A DNA stretch of 64,000 nt from Bacteroidota bacterium (GTDB lineage: Bacteria; Bacteroidota; Bacteroidia; Flavobacteriales; Flavobacteriaceae), in contig JAEXIT010000021.1 in assembly GCA_023446155.1 (NCBI GenBank), positions 1 to 64,000 on the forward strand, written 5' to 3'. Below the pieces are notes generated by a model. The model was not told where the DNA came from. It worked only from the letters and a program-made list of their open reading frames with translations, and ran no database searches. The translations under genes and the position numbers were made by a program. The number at the start of each line of letters is the position of its first letter. Position 1 is the first letter of the stretch. This document shows, in pieces, positions 33,378-40,501 of the stretch.

Positions 33378-33989
33378 CTAAAAATTAAGGGTCGGTTCTT
33401 TTTTGATCCTTTTCGGATCCAATTTAAATTTCACATCACCGGTTTCCATACCGAAATCCAGTATTGTAAAATTCAGATACGGTTTGTCTAAAAACTTCGG
33501 ATCTCTGGGAAAAACGAGTAACAGATTGGTACTTTTACTCATTCCGTACATTCTGGGATAGCTATAATCCAACATTTTCAGAGTATCTTTTTCCGGAGAG
33601 ATGAGGAATATTTTTTGATTCATTCCAAAAACCAATTGATTGACCATCGTATTGTATCGCTGTCGGTCTTTGATTACCAAGGATAACAATTCGGCATTGT
33701 TCCCCGACATAGAAAGCGAGAAGTACAGATTACCTTTATACTTATTTCTCAGTTGATCAACTTTTTTCGGACTGATACTATCACCGATTTCCTGCTGTAC
33801 CATCATATCCGTTGGTTTGTATTGCAGGGCAAAATCAATTCCGTTGATCGTTTTTGATGCTTTATACTCGTTTTTTTCGTTTTGTACAAAAGCATTCAAC
33901 TCATCGGCATTTCCGAATTGTTTATTGCAGGAGCCCAGAAAAAATAACAAGACAATACAACATCCCGGCAGGAGTTTATTTTTTCTCAT
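33378..33989 (-). CDS. Lipoprotein of the RHS operon
   Basis: A 203-residue protein with a lipoprotein signal (CCIVLLFFLGSCNKQF, Cys near 21). The rest looks soluble and beta-rich. No family recognised. It overlaps the upstream OmpH/Skp-like gene by 14 bases and lies 21 bases before the 2052-residue gene, so it is part of the same operon and probably helps secretion or assembly of the large proteins. Confidence 0.6.
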   Translation of the reverse strand: MRKNKLLPGCCIVLLFFLGSCNKQFGNADELNAFVQNEKNEYKASKTINGIDFALQYKPTDMMVQQEIGDSISPKKVDQLRNKYKGNLYFSLSMSGNNAELLSLVIKDRQRYNTMVNQLVFGMNQKIFLISPEKDTLKMLDYSYPRMYGMSKSTNLLLVFPRDPKFLDKPYLNFTILDFGMETGDVKFKLDPKRIKKEPTLNF

Positions 33990-34509
33990 ATTCTTTATTC
34001 AGGCCTATTAAAACATCGTTGGTTAAATCGGTTCCTTCGCTAGCATACATAATATTTCCGGTTCCACTCGCTCCGAAAATCATTTTATAGCCATGTACTT
34101 TTCCGTATTCCTTGATATAATCATTAATATCGTTTACTACCGTTTGCGTCATTTTTTTATCTTCGTCCATGGCCTGTTTTTGCAGGTTTTCCTGATAGGC
34201 ATTTATCTGCTGTTGTTTGGTTCCCAGCAATTCCTGCTTTAGCTGAAGTTCTTTTGGTGATAAGACAGCTCTTTCCTTTTCATAGTTTTTTAATTCTTTC
34301 TGCCAATTGCTCATCATCGAATCCAAATTCACTTTCATATCCTTTGTTTTCTTTTCAAATTCTACTTTGGCATCCTTTGTACGTTTATAACCTTCAATAA
34401 GCTTATTCACATCCACATAAACCAGGTCAGAACCTGACTTCGCAAAATACACTGCCACAGTACTTAACAGAACAGCAATAACACCTAAAACTACCGGTAC
34501 TTTTCTCAT
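33976..34509 (-). CDS. OmpH/Skp-like periplasmic chaperone
   Basis: A 177-residue OmpH/Skp family protein. One N-terminal hydrophobic segment (VPVVLGVIAVLLSTVAVYFA) acts as signal or anchor, followed by the family start LVYVDVNKLIEGYKRTKDA, long charged coiled-coil helices (about 45-130) and the C-terminal YGKVHGYKMIFGASGTGNIMY segment. Skp proteins hold unfolded outer-membrane proteins in the periplasm. As first gene of the RHS operon it may be a dedicated chaperone for the giant secreted proteins, which is inference. The ATG at 34509 is chosen because the membrane segment begins there; an upstream start would add 25 unrelated residues. Confidence 0.8.
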   Translation of the reverse strand: MRKVPVVLGVIAVLLSTVAVYFAKSGSDLVYVDVNKLIEGYKRTKDAKVEFEKKTKDMKVNLDSMMSNWQKELKNYEKERAVLSPKELQLKQELLGTKQQQINAYQENLQKQAMDEDKKMTQTVVNDINDYIKEYGKVHGYKMIFGASGTGNIMYASEGTDLTNDVLIGLNKEYEKK

Positions 34510-34531
34510 ATTACAGGGATAAAATTTTGCG

Positions 34532-34562
34532 CAAGAATACAGCTTTAATTCAGCTTCTGCAA
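34532..34562 (-). promoter_or_regulatory. Candidate promoter of the RHS operon
   Basis: On the minus strand TTG (34562-34560), a 20-base spacer and TATTCTTG (34539-34532), one mismatch from TAnnTTTG. It lies 22 bases before the ATG of the chaperone gene. Confidence 0.4.
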
Positions 34563-34654
34563 CCTGAAAAGCCTTTTTTCCCAAAACATCACACTATACT
34601 TAAAAATCTGCAAAATTCTCAAAACAACAATAGAATTATCAACATTTAGATAAT

Positions 34655-34680
34655 AAAAATGCCCGGATTCCTCCGGGCAT
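34655..34680 (-). terminator. Terminator of the SCO/DUF420 unit
   Basis: Perfect 9-bp stem ATGCCCGGA / TCCGGGCAT with loop TTCC, followed on the minus strand by five T. Confidence 0.8.
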
Positions 34681-34707
34681 AACATATTGTTTAAAAAATC
34701 ACATTGA

Positions 34708-34938
34708 CTACTTTTTCTTAGTCTTTAACCGATAAATCGCATAACCCAACACTCCAACCAACACATACGGAATCACCATCAGGTATACAATTCCGTCGTT
34801 TACGGCTTCTGCTTTTACACCACCTTCTTCACTTTCCAAAGCCGCCCGACACATGGCACATTGTGCATTTGCATTTAGCGATAACAACATTGCCACAGCT
34901 AAAACAAGCAATGCCTTTATATTCTTTTTAATGCGCAT
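34708..34938 (-). CDS. Small CxxC membrane protein of the oxidase cluster
   Basis: A 76-residue protein with a signal or anchor (ALLVLAVAMLLSLNANAQ), a CAMC motif right after it and a second membrane segment (VYLMVIPYVLVGVLGYAIY). The CxxC could bind metal or take part in thiol exchange. The start at 34938 overlaps the DUF420 gene stop by 11 bases; an upstream TTG is less likely. It sits with SCO and DUF420 genes, so a role in cytochrome oxidase assembly is plausible but unproven. Confidence 0.65.
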   Translation of the reverse strand: MRIKKNIKALLVLAVAMLLSLNANAQCAMCRAALESEEGGVKAEAVNDGIVYLMVIPYVLVGVLGYAIYRLKTKKK

Positions 34939-35467
34939 AATACGGAGCAATCATAAGGTAAACAATCACACCAGTCACCGCCACATACAACCACATCGGG
35001 AACGTAATCTTCGCAATCTTTTTGTGGCGATCAAAACTACCGGCCAAAGCCCTTACATAGGTAATCAACACAAAAGGAATTATGATCACCGATAGCAGAA
35101 TGTGCGTTACCAAAATAAAATAATAAATATAGCGGATCGCACCTTCGCCTCCGAACTTCGTTGAATCGGATGTCATATGATAGGCCACATACATCGCCAG
35201 AAAGGCTACCGAACAGGCAATCGCTACCTTCATCAGGTTCTCATGCAGGTTTCTTTTACCGTTTTTAATCGCCCAAACGGCCGCAACCAACAATACGGCT
35301 GTAATTCCGTTGATCGTCGCGTAAATAGGCGGTAAAAACGAAAGTGGCTGTACGTCGTACCCTAATTTTCTAAGATTCACACCAAACAACAAGGCTACCA
35401 CTAACGGTATCGCTACCGAAAGCACCACAATCCATTTATTGTATTTTTTCTCTACTGAATTTTCCAT
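34928..35467 (-). CDS. DUF420 membrane protein
   Basis: A 179-residue protein with five predicted membrane helices and conserved His (HENLMK, YHMTSDS, THILLS, FDRHKK). This matches the DUF420/YozB family found beside cytochrome oxidase genes in Bacteroidetes and Bacilli. Probably helps oxidase assembly; the exact role is unknown. It starts 5 bases after the SCO gene. Confidence 0.82.
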   Translation of the reverse strand: MENSVEKKYNKWIVVLSVAIPLVVALLFGVNLRKLGYDVQPLSFLPPIYATINGITAVLLVAAVWAIKNGKRNLHENLMKVAIACSVAFLAMYVAYHMTSDSTKFGGEGAIRYIYYFILVTHILLSVIIIPFVLITYVRALAGSFDRHKKIAKITFPMWLYVAVTGVIVYLMIAPYYAH

Positions 35468-35472
35468 TATAC

Positions 35473-36099
35473 TTATTCTTCTAGCAATTTCTTAATATCT
35501 TCTTTTATCGCTTTAATTCCCGCTTCTTCCAAACCATCGTAATACAAAATAGGGTTATCAAAACTATCTTTTCGACAACGGATATTTCCTTCTTTGTCGA
35601 TTAACGCAAACAAACCGGAATGTTCAAATCCGCCCGCCTGTTTGTCGTTTTCCCCGGCATATAGGTTAAATCCTTTTAACGCCAGATCGTAAATATATTT
35701 TTTATCACCGGTAAGGAAATGCCAATTGTAATTCTTCACCCCCAACTGATCGGCGTGCGCCTTTAAAACTGCAGCGGTGTCGTGTTCCGGATCGATCGTA
35801 ATGGACGCAATTCCAAAGTTCGGATTTCCATAAAACTCCTCTTGTAACTTCAGCATATTCTGATTCATGATCGGACAAATCGTAGGACAGGTCGAAAAGA
35901 AAAATTCCACCACATATACTTTACCGAGGTAATCGGTATTGCTTATTTTTTTATTGTTCTGATCGGTTAGTTCAAACTTCGGCACCGGTCCGATGGTTAC
36001 TAAATCTGCTTTTTGAAACTTGGCCAGAATTTTCGGCACCGCCCAGATCCCGAAGATCAGCACGATAAATGAAATTCCGATATACGATTTGTTTTTCAT
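35473..36099 (-). CDS. SCO1/SenC family copper chaperone
   Basis: A 208-residue membrane-anchored thioredoxin-fold protein (helix at about 6-24). It has the copper-binding CPTICP motif (FFFSTCPTICP), the ASITIDPEHDTA stretch and the third ligand His in FEHSGLF. SCO proteins load copper into the CuA site of oxidase subunit II. Follows the Cys-less SCO-like gene by 26 bases. Confidence 0.9.
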   Translation of the reverse strand: MKNKSYIGISFIVLIFGIWAVPKILAKFQKADLVTIGPVPKFELTDQNNKKISNTDYLGKVYVVEFFFSTCPTICPIMNQNMLKLQEEFYGNPNFGIASITIDPEHDTAAVLKAHADQLGVKNYNWHFLTGDKKYIYDLALKGFNLYAGENDKQAGGFEHSGLFALIDKEGNIRCRKDSFDNPILYYDGLEEAGIKAIKEDIKKLLEE

Positions 36100-36125
36100 G
36101 AGGTAAACTTTTTAGAGTATGCGGA

Positions 36126-36776
36126 TTATATTTTGCGTTTGTTATTCTTTTTCAGCGCCAGTCGGTATTCGGCTAAGATGATTTTAACATCGTCGCTCAT
36201 TTCATTGTGCAAATCGGCTGCTGAAATCGTATTATAACCTTCTTTGTATTCTTCCTCTCCTTTTTTATTCTTGCCTTTGCGCCCTCTTAAATTGAGGTCT
36301 TTATCGATTATAAAAACATTTGGTGTACGCAGGTTTTTATCCAGCTTTCCAACCAGTTTCAGCGCGTCGTAATAGGCCTGAATTTCCTCCGGTTTGGCAA
36401 ATACATAATGCCACACCTTTAGATCGGAAATTCCGCTTAATTCCGTTTTTAACTGGCGGGCCTGCTCTTCCGTTCCTTCGGGCGCAATCATCACCACCTG
36501 GAAATCGGCAAACTCTCTGTTTTTATTATAGATTTTCTGATCGAGATTAAAGGCATCCCCTTTATTGAAGAGGATTTCAGTTCCGGGGAATCCCAGAATC
36601 GTGATTTTATCTTTTAAGCGAACCGTATCGCCATCAAGCGATTTCCAACTGGAAAGTTCCTTGATATTGGGTGTAACGGTAGGTAATTTTGCAAAACTGT
36701 TTACGCCGGATGCGAAGAACAAATAAGCGCAGATTGGCAATGCAAAAAGAACGGTGAGAACAATGTATTTTTTCAT
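36126..36776 (-). CDS. SCO-like thioredoxin-fold protein lacking the copper Cys pair
   Basis: A 216-residue protein with a signal or anchor (IVLTVLFALPICAYLFFASG) and a redoxin-like fold: KITILGFPGTEILFNKGDAF where SCO has its CxxxC, then FQVVMIAPEGTEEQ and TPNVFIIDKDLNLRGRKG. No Cys pair is present, so it cannot do SCO-type copper or thiol chemistry. It precedes the true SCO gene in the same unit. The ATG at 36776 begins the signal segment; an earlier start adds nine residues. Confidence 0.6.
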   Translation of the reverse strand: MKKYIVLTVLFALPICAYLFFASGVNSFAKLPTVTPNIKELSSWKSLDGDTVRLKDKITILGFPGTEILFNKGDAFNLDQKIYNKNREFADFQVVMIAPEGTEEQARQLKTELSGISDLKVWHYVFAKPEEIQAYYDALKLVGKLDKNLRTPNVFIIDKDLNLRGRKGKNKKGEEEYKEGYNTISAADLHNEMSDDVKIILAEYRLALKKNNKRKI

Positions 36777-36810
36777 GGGATATACCAGAATTTTAGTCTT
36801 CACAAAATTA

Positions 36811-36840
36811 AAAAAAGGCGGTTGAATAACCGCCTTTTTT
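36811..36840 (-). terminator. Terminator after the oxidase subunit III/IV unit
   Basis: Perfect palindrome AAAAAAGGCGGTT-GAAT-AACCGCCTTTTTT. It separates the cyoE/subunit III/IV unit from the SCO unit downstream. Confidence 0.85.
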
Positions 36841-36856
36841 ATAATTTAATATGCTA

Positions 36857-37210
36857 TTAAAAAATCCATCTATAATCGGAATTTTTAAACACATCAAAGA
36901 TATAATTACCTTCTACCAGTAAGATGAACACTAAATAGATAATTAAAAAAACCAGTGGTCCAACAATCGACCATCTGAAACTTCCTTTTTCTCCTTCAAG
37001 GTGCATGAAGGCCCACATGATATAGTAAGCTTTCACAACGGTTAAGATAATGAAAATCCAGTTAAGCAAATTCATAGACAATAGGTTTGTCATGTATAAT
37101 GCTTTTGGTTTATCGATACCTAAAATAACTTCGATGATTGTAATTACGGAAAGGATTCCGAAAACAACCCATATTCTTTTTGTATTTGATTCGTGCGCGG
37201 TATGTGCCAT
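36857..37210 (-). CDS. Cytochrome c oxidase subunit IV family protein
   Basis: A 117-residue protein with three membrane helices (about 12-30, 45-68, 80-100), as in small caa3-type subunit IV proteins (COX4_pro). Recognisable bits are VKAYYIMWAFMHLEGEKG and SIVGPLVFLIIYLVFILL. It lies 24 bases after the subunit III gene. Confidence 0.82.
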   Translation of the reverse strand: MAHTAHESNTKRIWVVFGILSVITIIEVILGIDKPKALYMTNLLSMNLLNWIFIILTVVKAYYIMWAFMHLEGEKGSFRWSIVGPLVFLIIYLVFILLVEGNYIFDVFKNSDYRWIF

Positions 37211-37234
37211 GATATACTTATTCTTTTAAATCAA

Positions 37235-38215
37235 TTAAACTAAATAGAAGAATGTAAATACGAACACCCAAACTAAATCTACAAAGTGCCAGTACAATCC
37301 AACTTTTTCAACCATTTCGTAACTTCTTCTTTTCTCGTAAGTTCCAAGGATCACATTAAAGAAAATCAAAATGTTGATCAATACTCCGGTAAATACGTGG
37401 AATCCGTGGAATCCGGTAATAAAGAAGAAGAAGTTTGCGAATAATTTATGACCATACTCGTTACGGATCAGGTTAGCCCCTTCCACTACGTATTTCACGT
37501 CAGTTAATTTTTTCAACGATTCTTCTCTGGACAATACGGTTTTCGTTTTGTCTTTGGTATTGAATTCCGAACGAATCAACAGATCCGGATTGGCTTTGAA
37601 TCCTTCTACAACCTGTTCTACAGAATAGGTAGGAGTAGCATGCGATTCGCTCATATACCAAACCCCTTTATTTCGGGTTAATTGTTCTCTTTCTTTAGGC
37701 AGGTGCGCAGCAAAATCACCCAACGCTACTCTTTTTCCGTCTTTATCGACGAACTGCAGGATTAAACCTCCTTTAGTTTCCACAGCCCCGTAAGTACCCT
37801 GGATAAAGTTTTTCCATTCCCATGCCTGAGATCCCAAGAAGATAAAACCACCAATAATGGTTAAAAGCATGTAAACGGCAACTTTTGTTTTTTTCATATG
37901 ATGTCCTGCATCAACCGCCAATACCATGGTTACGGATGAGAAAATCAAAATGAATGTCATCAATGCCACGTAATACATCGGTGCATCAACGCCATGCATG
38001 AACGGGAAGTGATTAAAAACCTCGTCCGCAATAGGCCAGGATTCTATAAATTTAAATCTTGAAAAACCGTAGGCTGCTAGAAATCCAGAAAAAGTCAAGG
38101 CATCCGATACGATGAAAAACCACATCATCATCTTACCATAACTTGCTCCCATCGGCTCATTACCGCCGTCCCAAGTTTTTCCATTAGTAGCTGTTGTAGT
38201 AACTGTCGCTCCCAT
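37235..38215 (-). CDS. Cytochrome c oxidase subunit III
   Basis: A 326-residue heme-copper oxidase subunit III. Markers: MMMWFFIVSDALTFSGFLAA at the first helix, a GSQAWEWKNFIQGTYGA motif, FFFITGFHGFHVFTGVLINI and a final YWHFVDLVWVFVFTFFYL. Compared with simple subunit III proteins it has a hydrophilic insert of about 100 residues (about 150-250). The start at 38215 (MGATVTTT) is chosen because an upstream in-frame start overlaps the preceding gene and adds unrelated residues. Confidence 0.88.
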   Translation of the reverse strand: MGATVTTTATNGKTWDGGNEPMGASYGKMMMWFFIVSDALTFSGFLAAYGFSRFKFIESWPIADEVFNHFPFMHGVDAPMYYVALMTFILIFSSVTMVLAVDAGHHMKKTKVAVYMLLTIIGGFIFLGSQAWEWKNFIQGTYGAVETKGGLILQFVDKDGKRVALGDFAAHLPKEREQLTRNKGVWYMSESHATPTYSVEQVVEGFKANPDLLIRSEFNTKDKTKTVLSREESLKKLTDVKYVVEGANLIRNEYGHKLFANFFFFITGFHGFHVFTGVLINILIFFNVILGTYEKRRSYEMVEKVGLYWHFVDLVWVFVFTFFYLV

Positions 38216-38259
38216 TATAAAGTAATTAGTTAAAAAGTTCCCAAATTTACATTTTTTTT

Positions 38260-38859
38260 CTATTTGTAGAAATAGAAAAATAAAAACAAATACACCCAAA
38301 GAAAATCAAGAAAGTGCCAAAACATCGCACCTAGCTCTATACCAAGGGTTTGACCTGAATTGTATTTTTGTTTAAAATGATTATAAATTATGATCAAAAG
38401 TGCTATTAAACCCCCGAATAAGTGCGCCAAATGAACAATCACCACCACGTATAAAAACGAAGTTGTAATCGTACTCTCACTTCCGGTAAAGAAATAACCG
38501 CTTTCGATAACCTGTGCAAAACCTTCAAATTGCAATACTACAAAAGCGATTCCCAAAGCCAATGTAAGTAGTAAAAAATTGGTTGTTGCTTTTCTATTAT
38601 CTTTTTGAATGGCTTTTTTAGCCAGATGAAAGGTCACACTACTCAGCAACATCACCACCGTACTGGCAACAAAAGCACTTGGCAAGGTAAAATCCTTTAA
38701 CCAATCTGGTCTGGACTTACTCACCACATAGGCACTTGTTAAACCGGCGAACACCATCACAATGCTGATCATCGCGAACCAAAGCATCATCTTATACGAT
38801 TTTGCTTTTCTTTCGTTATGTTCTTCAACTGACATTTTTATACTATCTGTCGTACTCAT
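38260..38859 (-). CDS. Second cytochrome c oxidase subunit III-like protein
   Basis: A 199-residue subunit III family protein with five membrane helices, including MMLWFAMISIVMVFAGLTSA and the FWHFLDFLWVYLFLFFYFY ending. Paired subunit III genes in a row are usual in Bacteroidetes caa3-type oxidase loci as I know them. It starts 6 bases after the cyoE gene. Confidence 0.85.
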   Translation of the reverse strand: MSTTDSIKMSVEEHNERKAKSYKMMLWFAMISIVMVFAGLTSAYVVSKSRPDWLKDFTLPSAFVASTVVMLLSSVTFHLAKKAIQKDNRKATTNFLLLTLALGIAFVVLQFEGFAQVIESGYFFTGSESTITTSFLYVVVIVHLAHLFGGLIALLIIIYNHFKQKYNSGQTLGIELGAMFWHFLDFLWVYLFLFFYFYK

Positions 38860-38865
38860 ACTCTC

Positions 38866-39780
38866 CTATCGTAAAAATTTATCTATAACATATACCAATT
38901 GCAGCAATGAAATATACGAAACGCTCACCAACATTAATTTGCGCGCTGCTTTTTCGTCCATTTCTCTATATAATTTCACCGCAAAGTACAACATCCAAAA
39001 TCCTAAAAGCAATACAAAACCGGCTGCTACATAACTTAGTTTCAAATCGCCTGTGAACCCGACAACCGGAATCAACGATGCGATGATCAACCAAACCGTG
39101 TATAAGATTGTTTGCAAGGCGGTTTTCTTATCCTGTTTCCCTGTTGGCAACATAAAGAATCCGGCTTTTTCGTAATCTTTATACAAGAACCAGCCAATAG
39201 CCCAAAAATGCGGGAACTGCCAGAAAAACTGGATAAGAAACAGTGTTCCGGCTTCGATACCAAACTCGTTGGTCGCCGCTACCCATCCCAACATAAAGGG
39301 AATAGCCCCCGGAAAAGCGCCTACAAACACCGAAAGCGGCGTCATGGTTTTTAAGGGTGTATACACACTGGTGTATAAAAATATGGATATTGCGCCGAAC
39401 ATGGCTGTTTTCGGATTGATCGTATAGAGAATAGCGATCCCGATAACAGTAAGTACGGCTCCTAAAATAAAGGCTGTTTGTTTGGAAATTCTCCCGGAAG
39501 GAAGTGGTCTGTTTTTGGTACGATCCATCAACGCATCCAGATCTTTTTCGATAATCTGATTAAATACATTGGAAGCACCCACCATACAATACCCACCAAT
39601 TCCAAGCAGTACAAAAGTAACCCAACTAAAAGGCGCTTCGTCCGAAACTCCTAATAAATAGCCTACTATAGACGAAAATACAACACTAATAGCCAGTCCT
39701 GCTTTGGTGATTCCTTTAAAATCCGCAAATAAAGAGGTAAGTGAAATTGTTTTTTCTGAAGCGTTCAAGGCAGTTTTCAT
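38866..39780 (-). CDS. cyoE: Heme O synthase (protoheme IX farnesyltransferase)
   Basis: A 304-residue UbiA-type prenyltransferase with nine membrane helices. The prenyl-diphosphate-binding motif NVFNQIIEKDLDALMDRT and NRPLPSGRIS are clear, as is the second loop FLYKDYEKAGFFMLP. It adds farnesyl to heme B to make heme O for the oxidase. First gene of the subunit III/IV unit. Also called ctaB. Confidence 0.93.
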   Translation of the reverse strand: MKTALNASEKTISLTSLFADFKGITKAGLAISVVFSSIVGYLLGVSDEAPFSWVTFVLLGIGGYCMVGASNVFNQIIEKDLDALMDRTKNRPLPSGRISKQTAFILGAVLTVIGIAILYTINPKTAMFGAISIFLYTSVYTPLKTMTPLSVFVGAFPGAIPFMLGWVAATNEFGIEAGTLFLIQFFWQFPHFWAIGWFLYKDYEKAGFFMLPTGKQDKKTALQTILYTVWLIIASLIPVVGFTGDLKLSYVAAGFVLLLGFWMLYFAVKLYREMDEKAARKLMLVSVSYISLLQLVYVIDKFLR

Positions 39781-39871
39781 TATTATTTATAAAAACGGTG
39801 CGCAAATATACTTCAAAAATTAGTTTTCATCAAAAGTAAAGCCTTAAAATGAACCCCAAACAGCAGTTTTA

Positions 39872-39900
39872 ACAAAAAAGAGAGGTGTTTCCACCTCTCT
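39872..39900 (-). terminator. Terminator after the SRPBCC gene
   Basis: Stem AGAGAGGTG / CACCTCTCT with loop TTTC, followed on the minus strand by six T. Confidence 0.8.
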
Positions 39901-39910
39901 TCGTATTTTT

Positions 39911-40453
39911 TTATTGTTTTTCAAGTATGCCTTTCAGATCCTTAAGTCCGGTATCCAAAGCGCCGCCCAATTCTTTTTCCATATCCATAAACAGCAACAT
40001 CAGATTCATCGGATAGTTTATCGATCCTTTAAAACCCCACTTTACTTTGGTTTGGTTTTCCGAAACGGCCTCCGTGGTCATATACGCATCATCATCGGCT
40101 TCGAAAGGTTCTTTAAAACGCAACTTCATATCCACCCGGTCACCATCGACAATACGAACAATTTCCTGCTCACCTTTTCCGACTTCCTTATTCGTACTTT
40201 CCCAGGCATAAACGAAACCCACTTCACCGTCATTTCCTTTATAGTCTTTTTTCATTGCTGGATCTTTCTGATTCCAAACACTAAAATTATCCTGATTTTT
40301 AATATGTCTGATATAATCGAACACTTCCGCCTTAGGCTTATTGATCACTATTTCTCTTTCAATGGCATATTCCTTTTTCACAAACAAACCCGCCACGAGT
40401 AATAACACAATAATCGCCAGAAAGAACAGTATAATATTTTTTATGATTCTCAT
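39911..40453 (-). CDS. SRPBCC family protein
   Basis: A 180-residue protein with an N-terminal membrane anchor (about 5-26) and an SRPBCC/polyketide-cyclase-like domain (YAIEREIVINKPKAEVFDYI, then VKWGFKGSINYP). The family binds hydrophobic ligands; the ligand is unknown. Single-gene unit ending in a strong terminator. Confidence 0.8.
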   Translation of the reverse strand: MRIIKNIILFFLAIIVLLLVAGLFVKKEYAIEREIVINKPKAEVFDYIRHIKNQDNFSVWNQKDPAMKKDYKGNDGEVGFVYAWESTNKEVGKGEQEIVRIVDGDRVDMKLRFKEPFEADDDAYMTTEAVSENQTKVKWGFKGSINYPMNLMLLFMDMEKELGGALDTGLKDLKGILEKQ

Positions 40454-40501
40454 AAGTGATGTTTTTTTTAGTAGTTATAATCTTAAAATTACAAAAAATA
40501 A

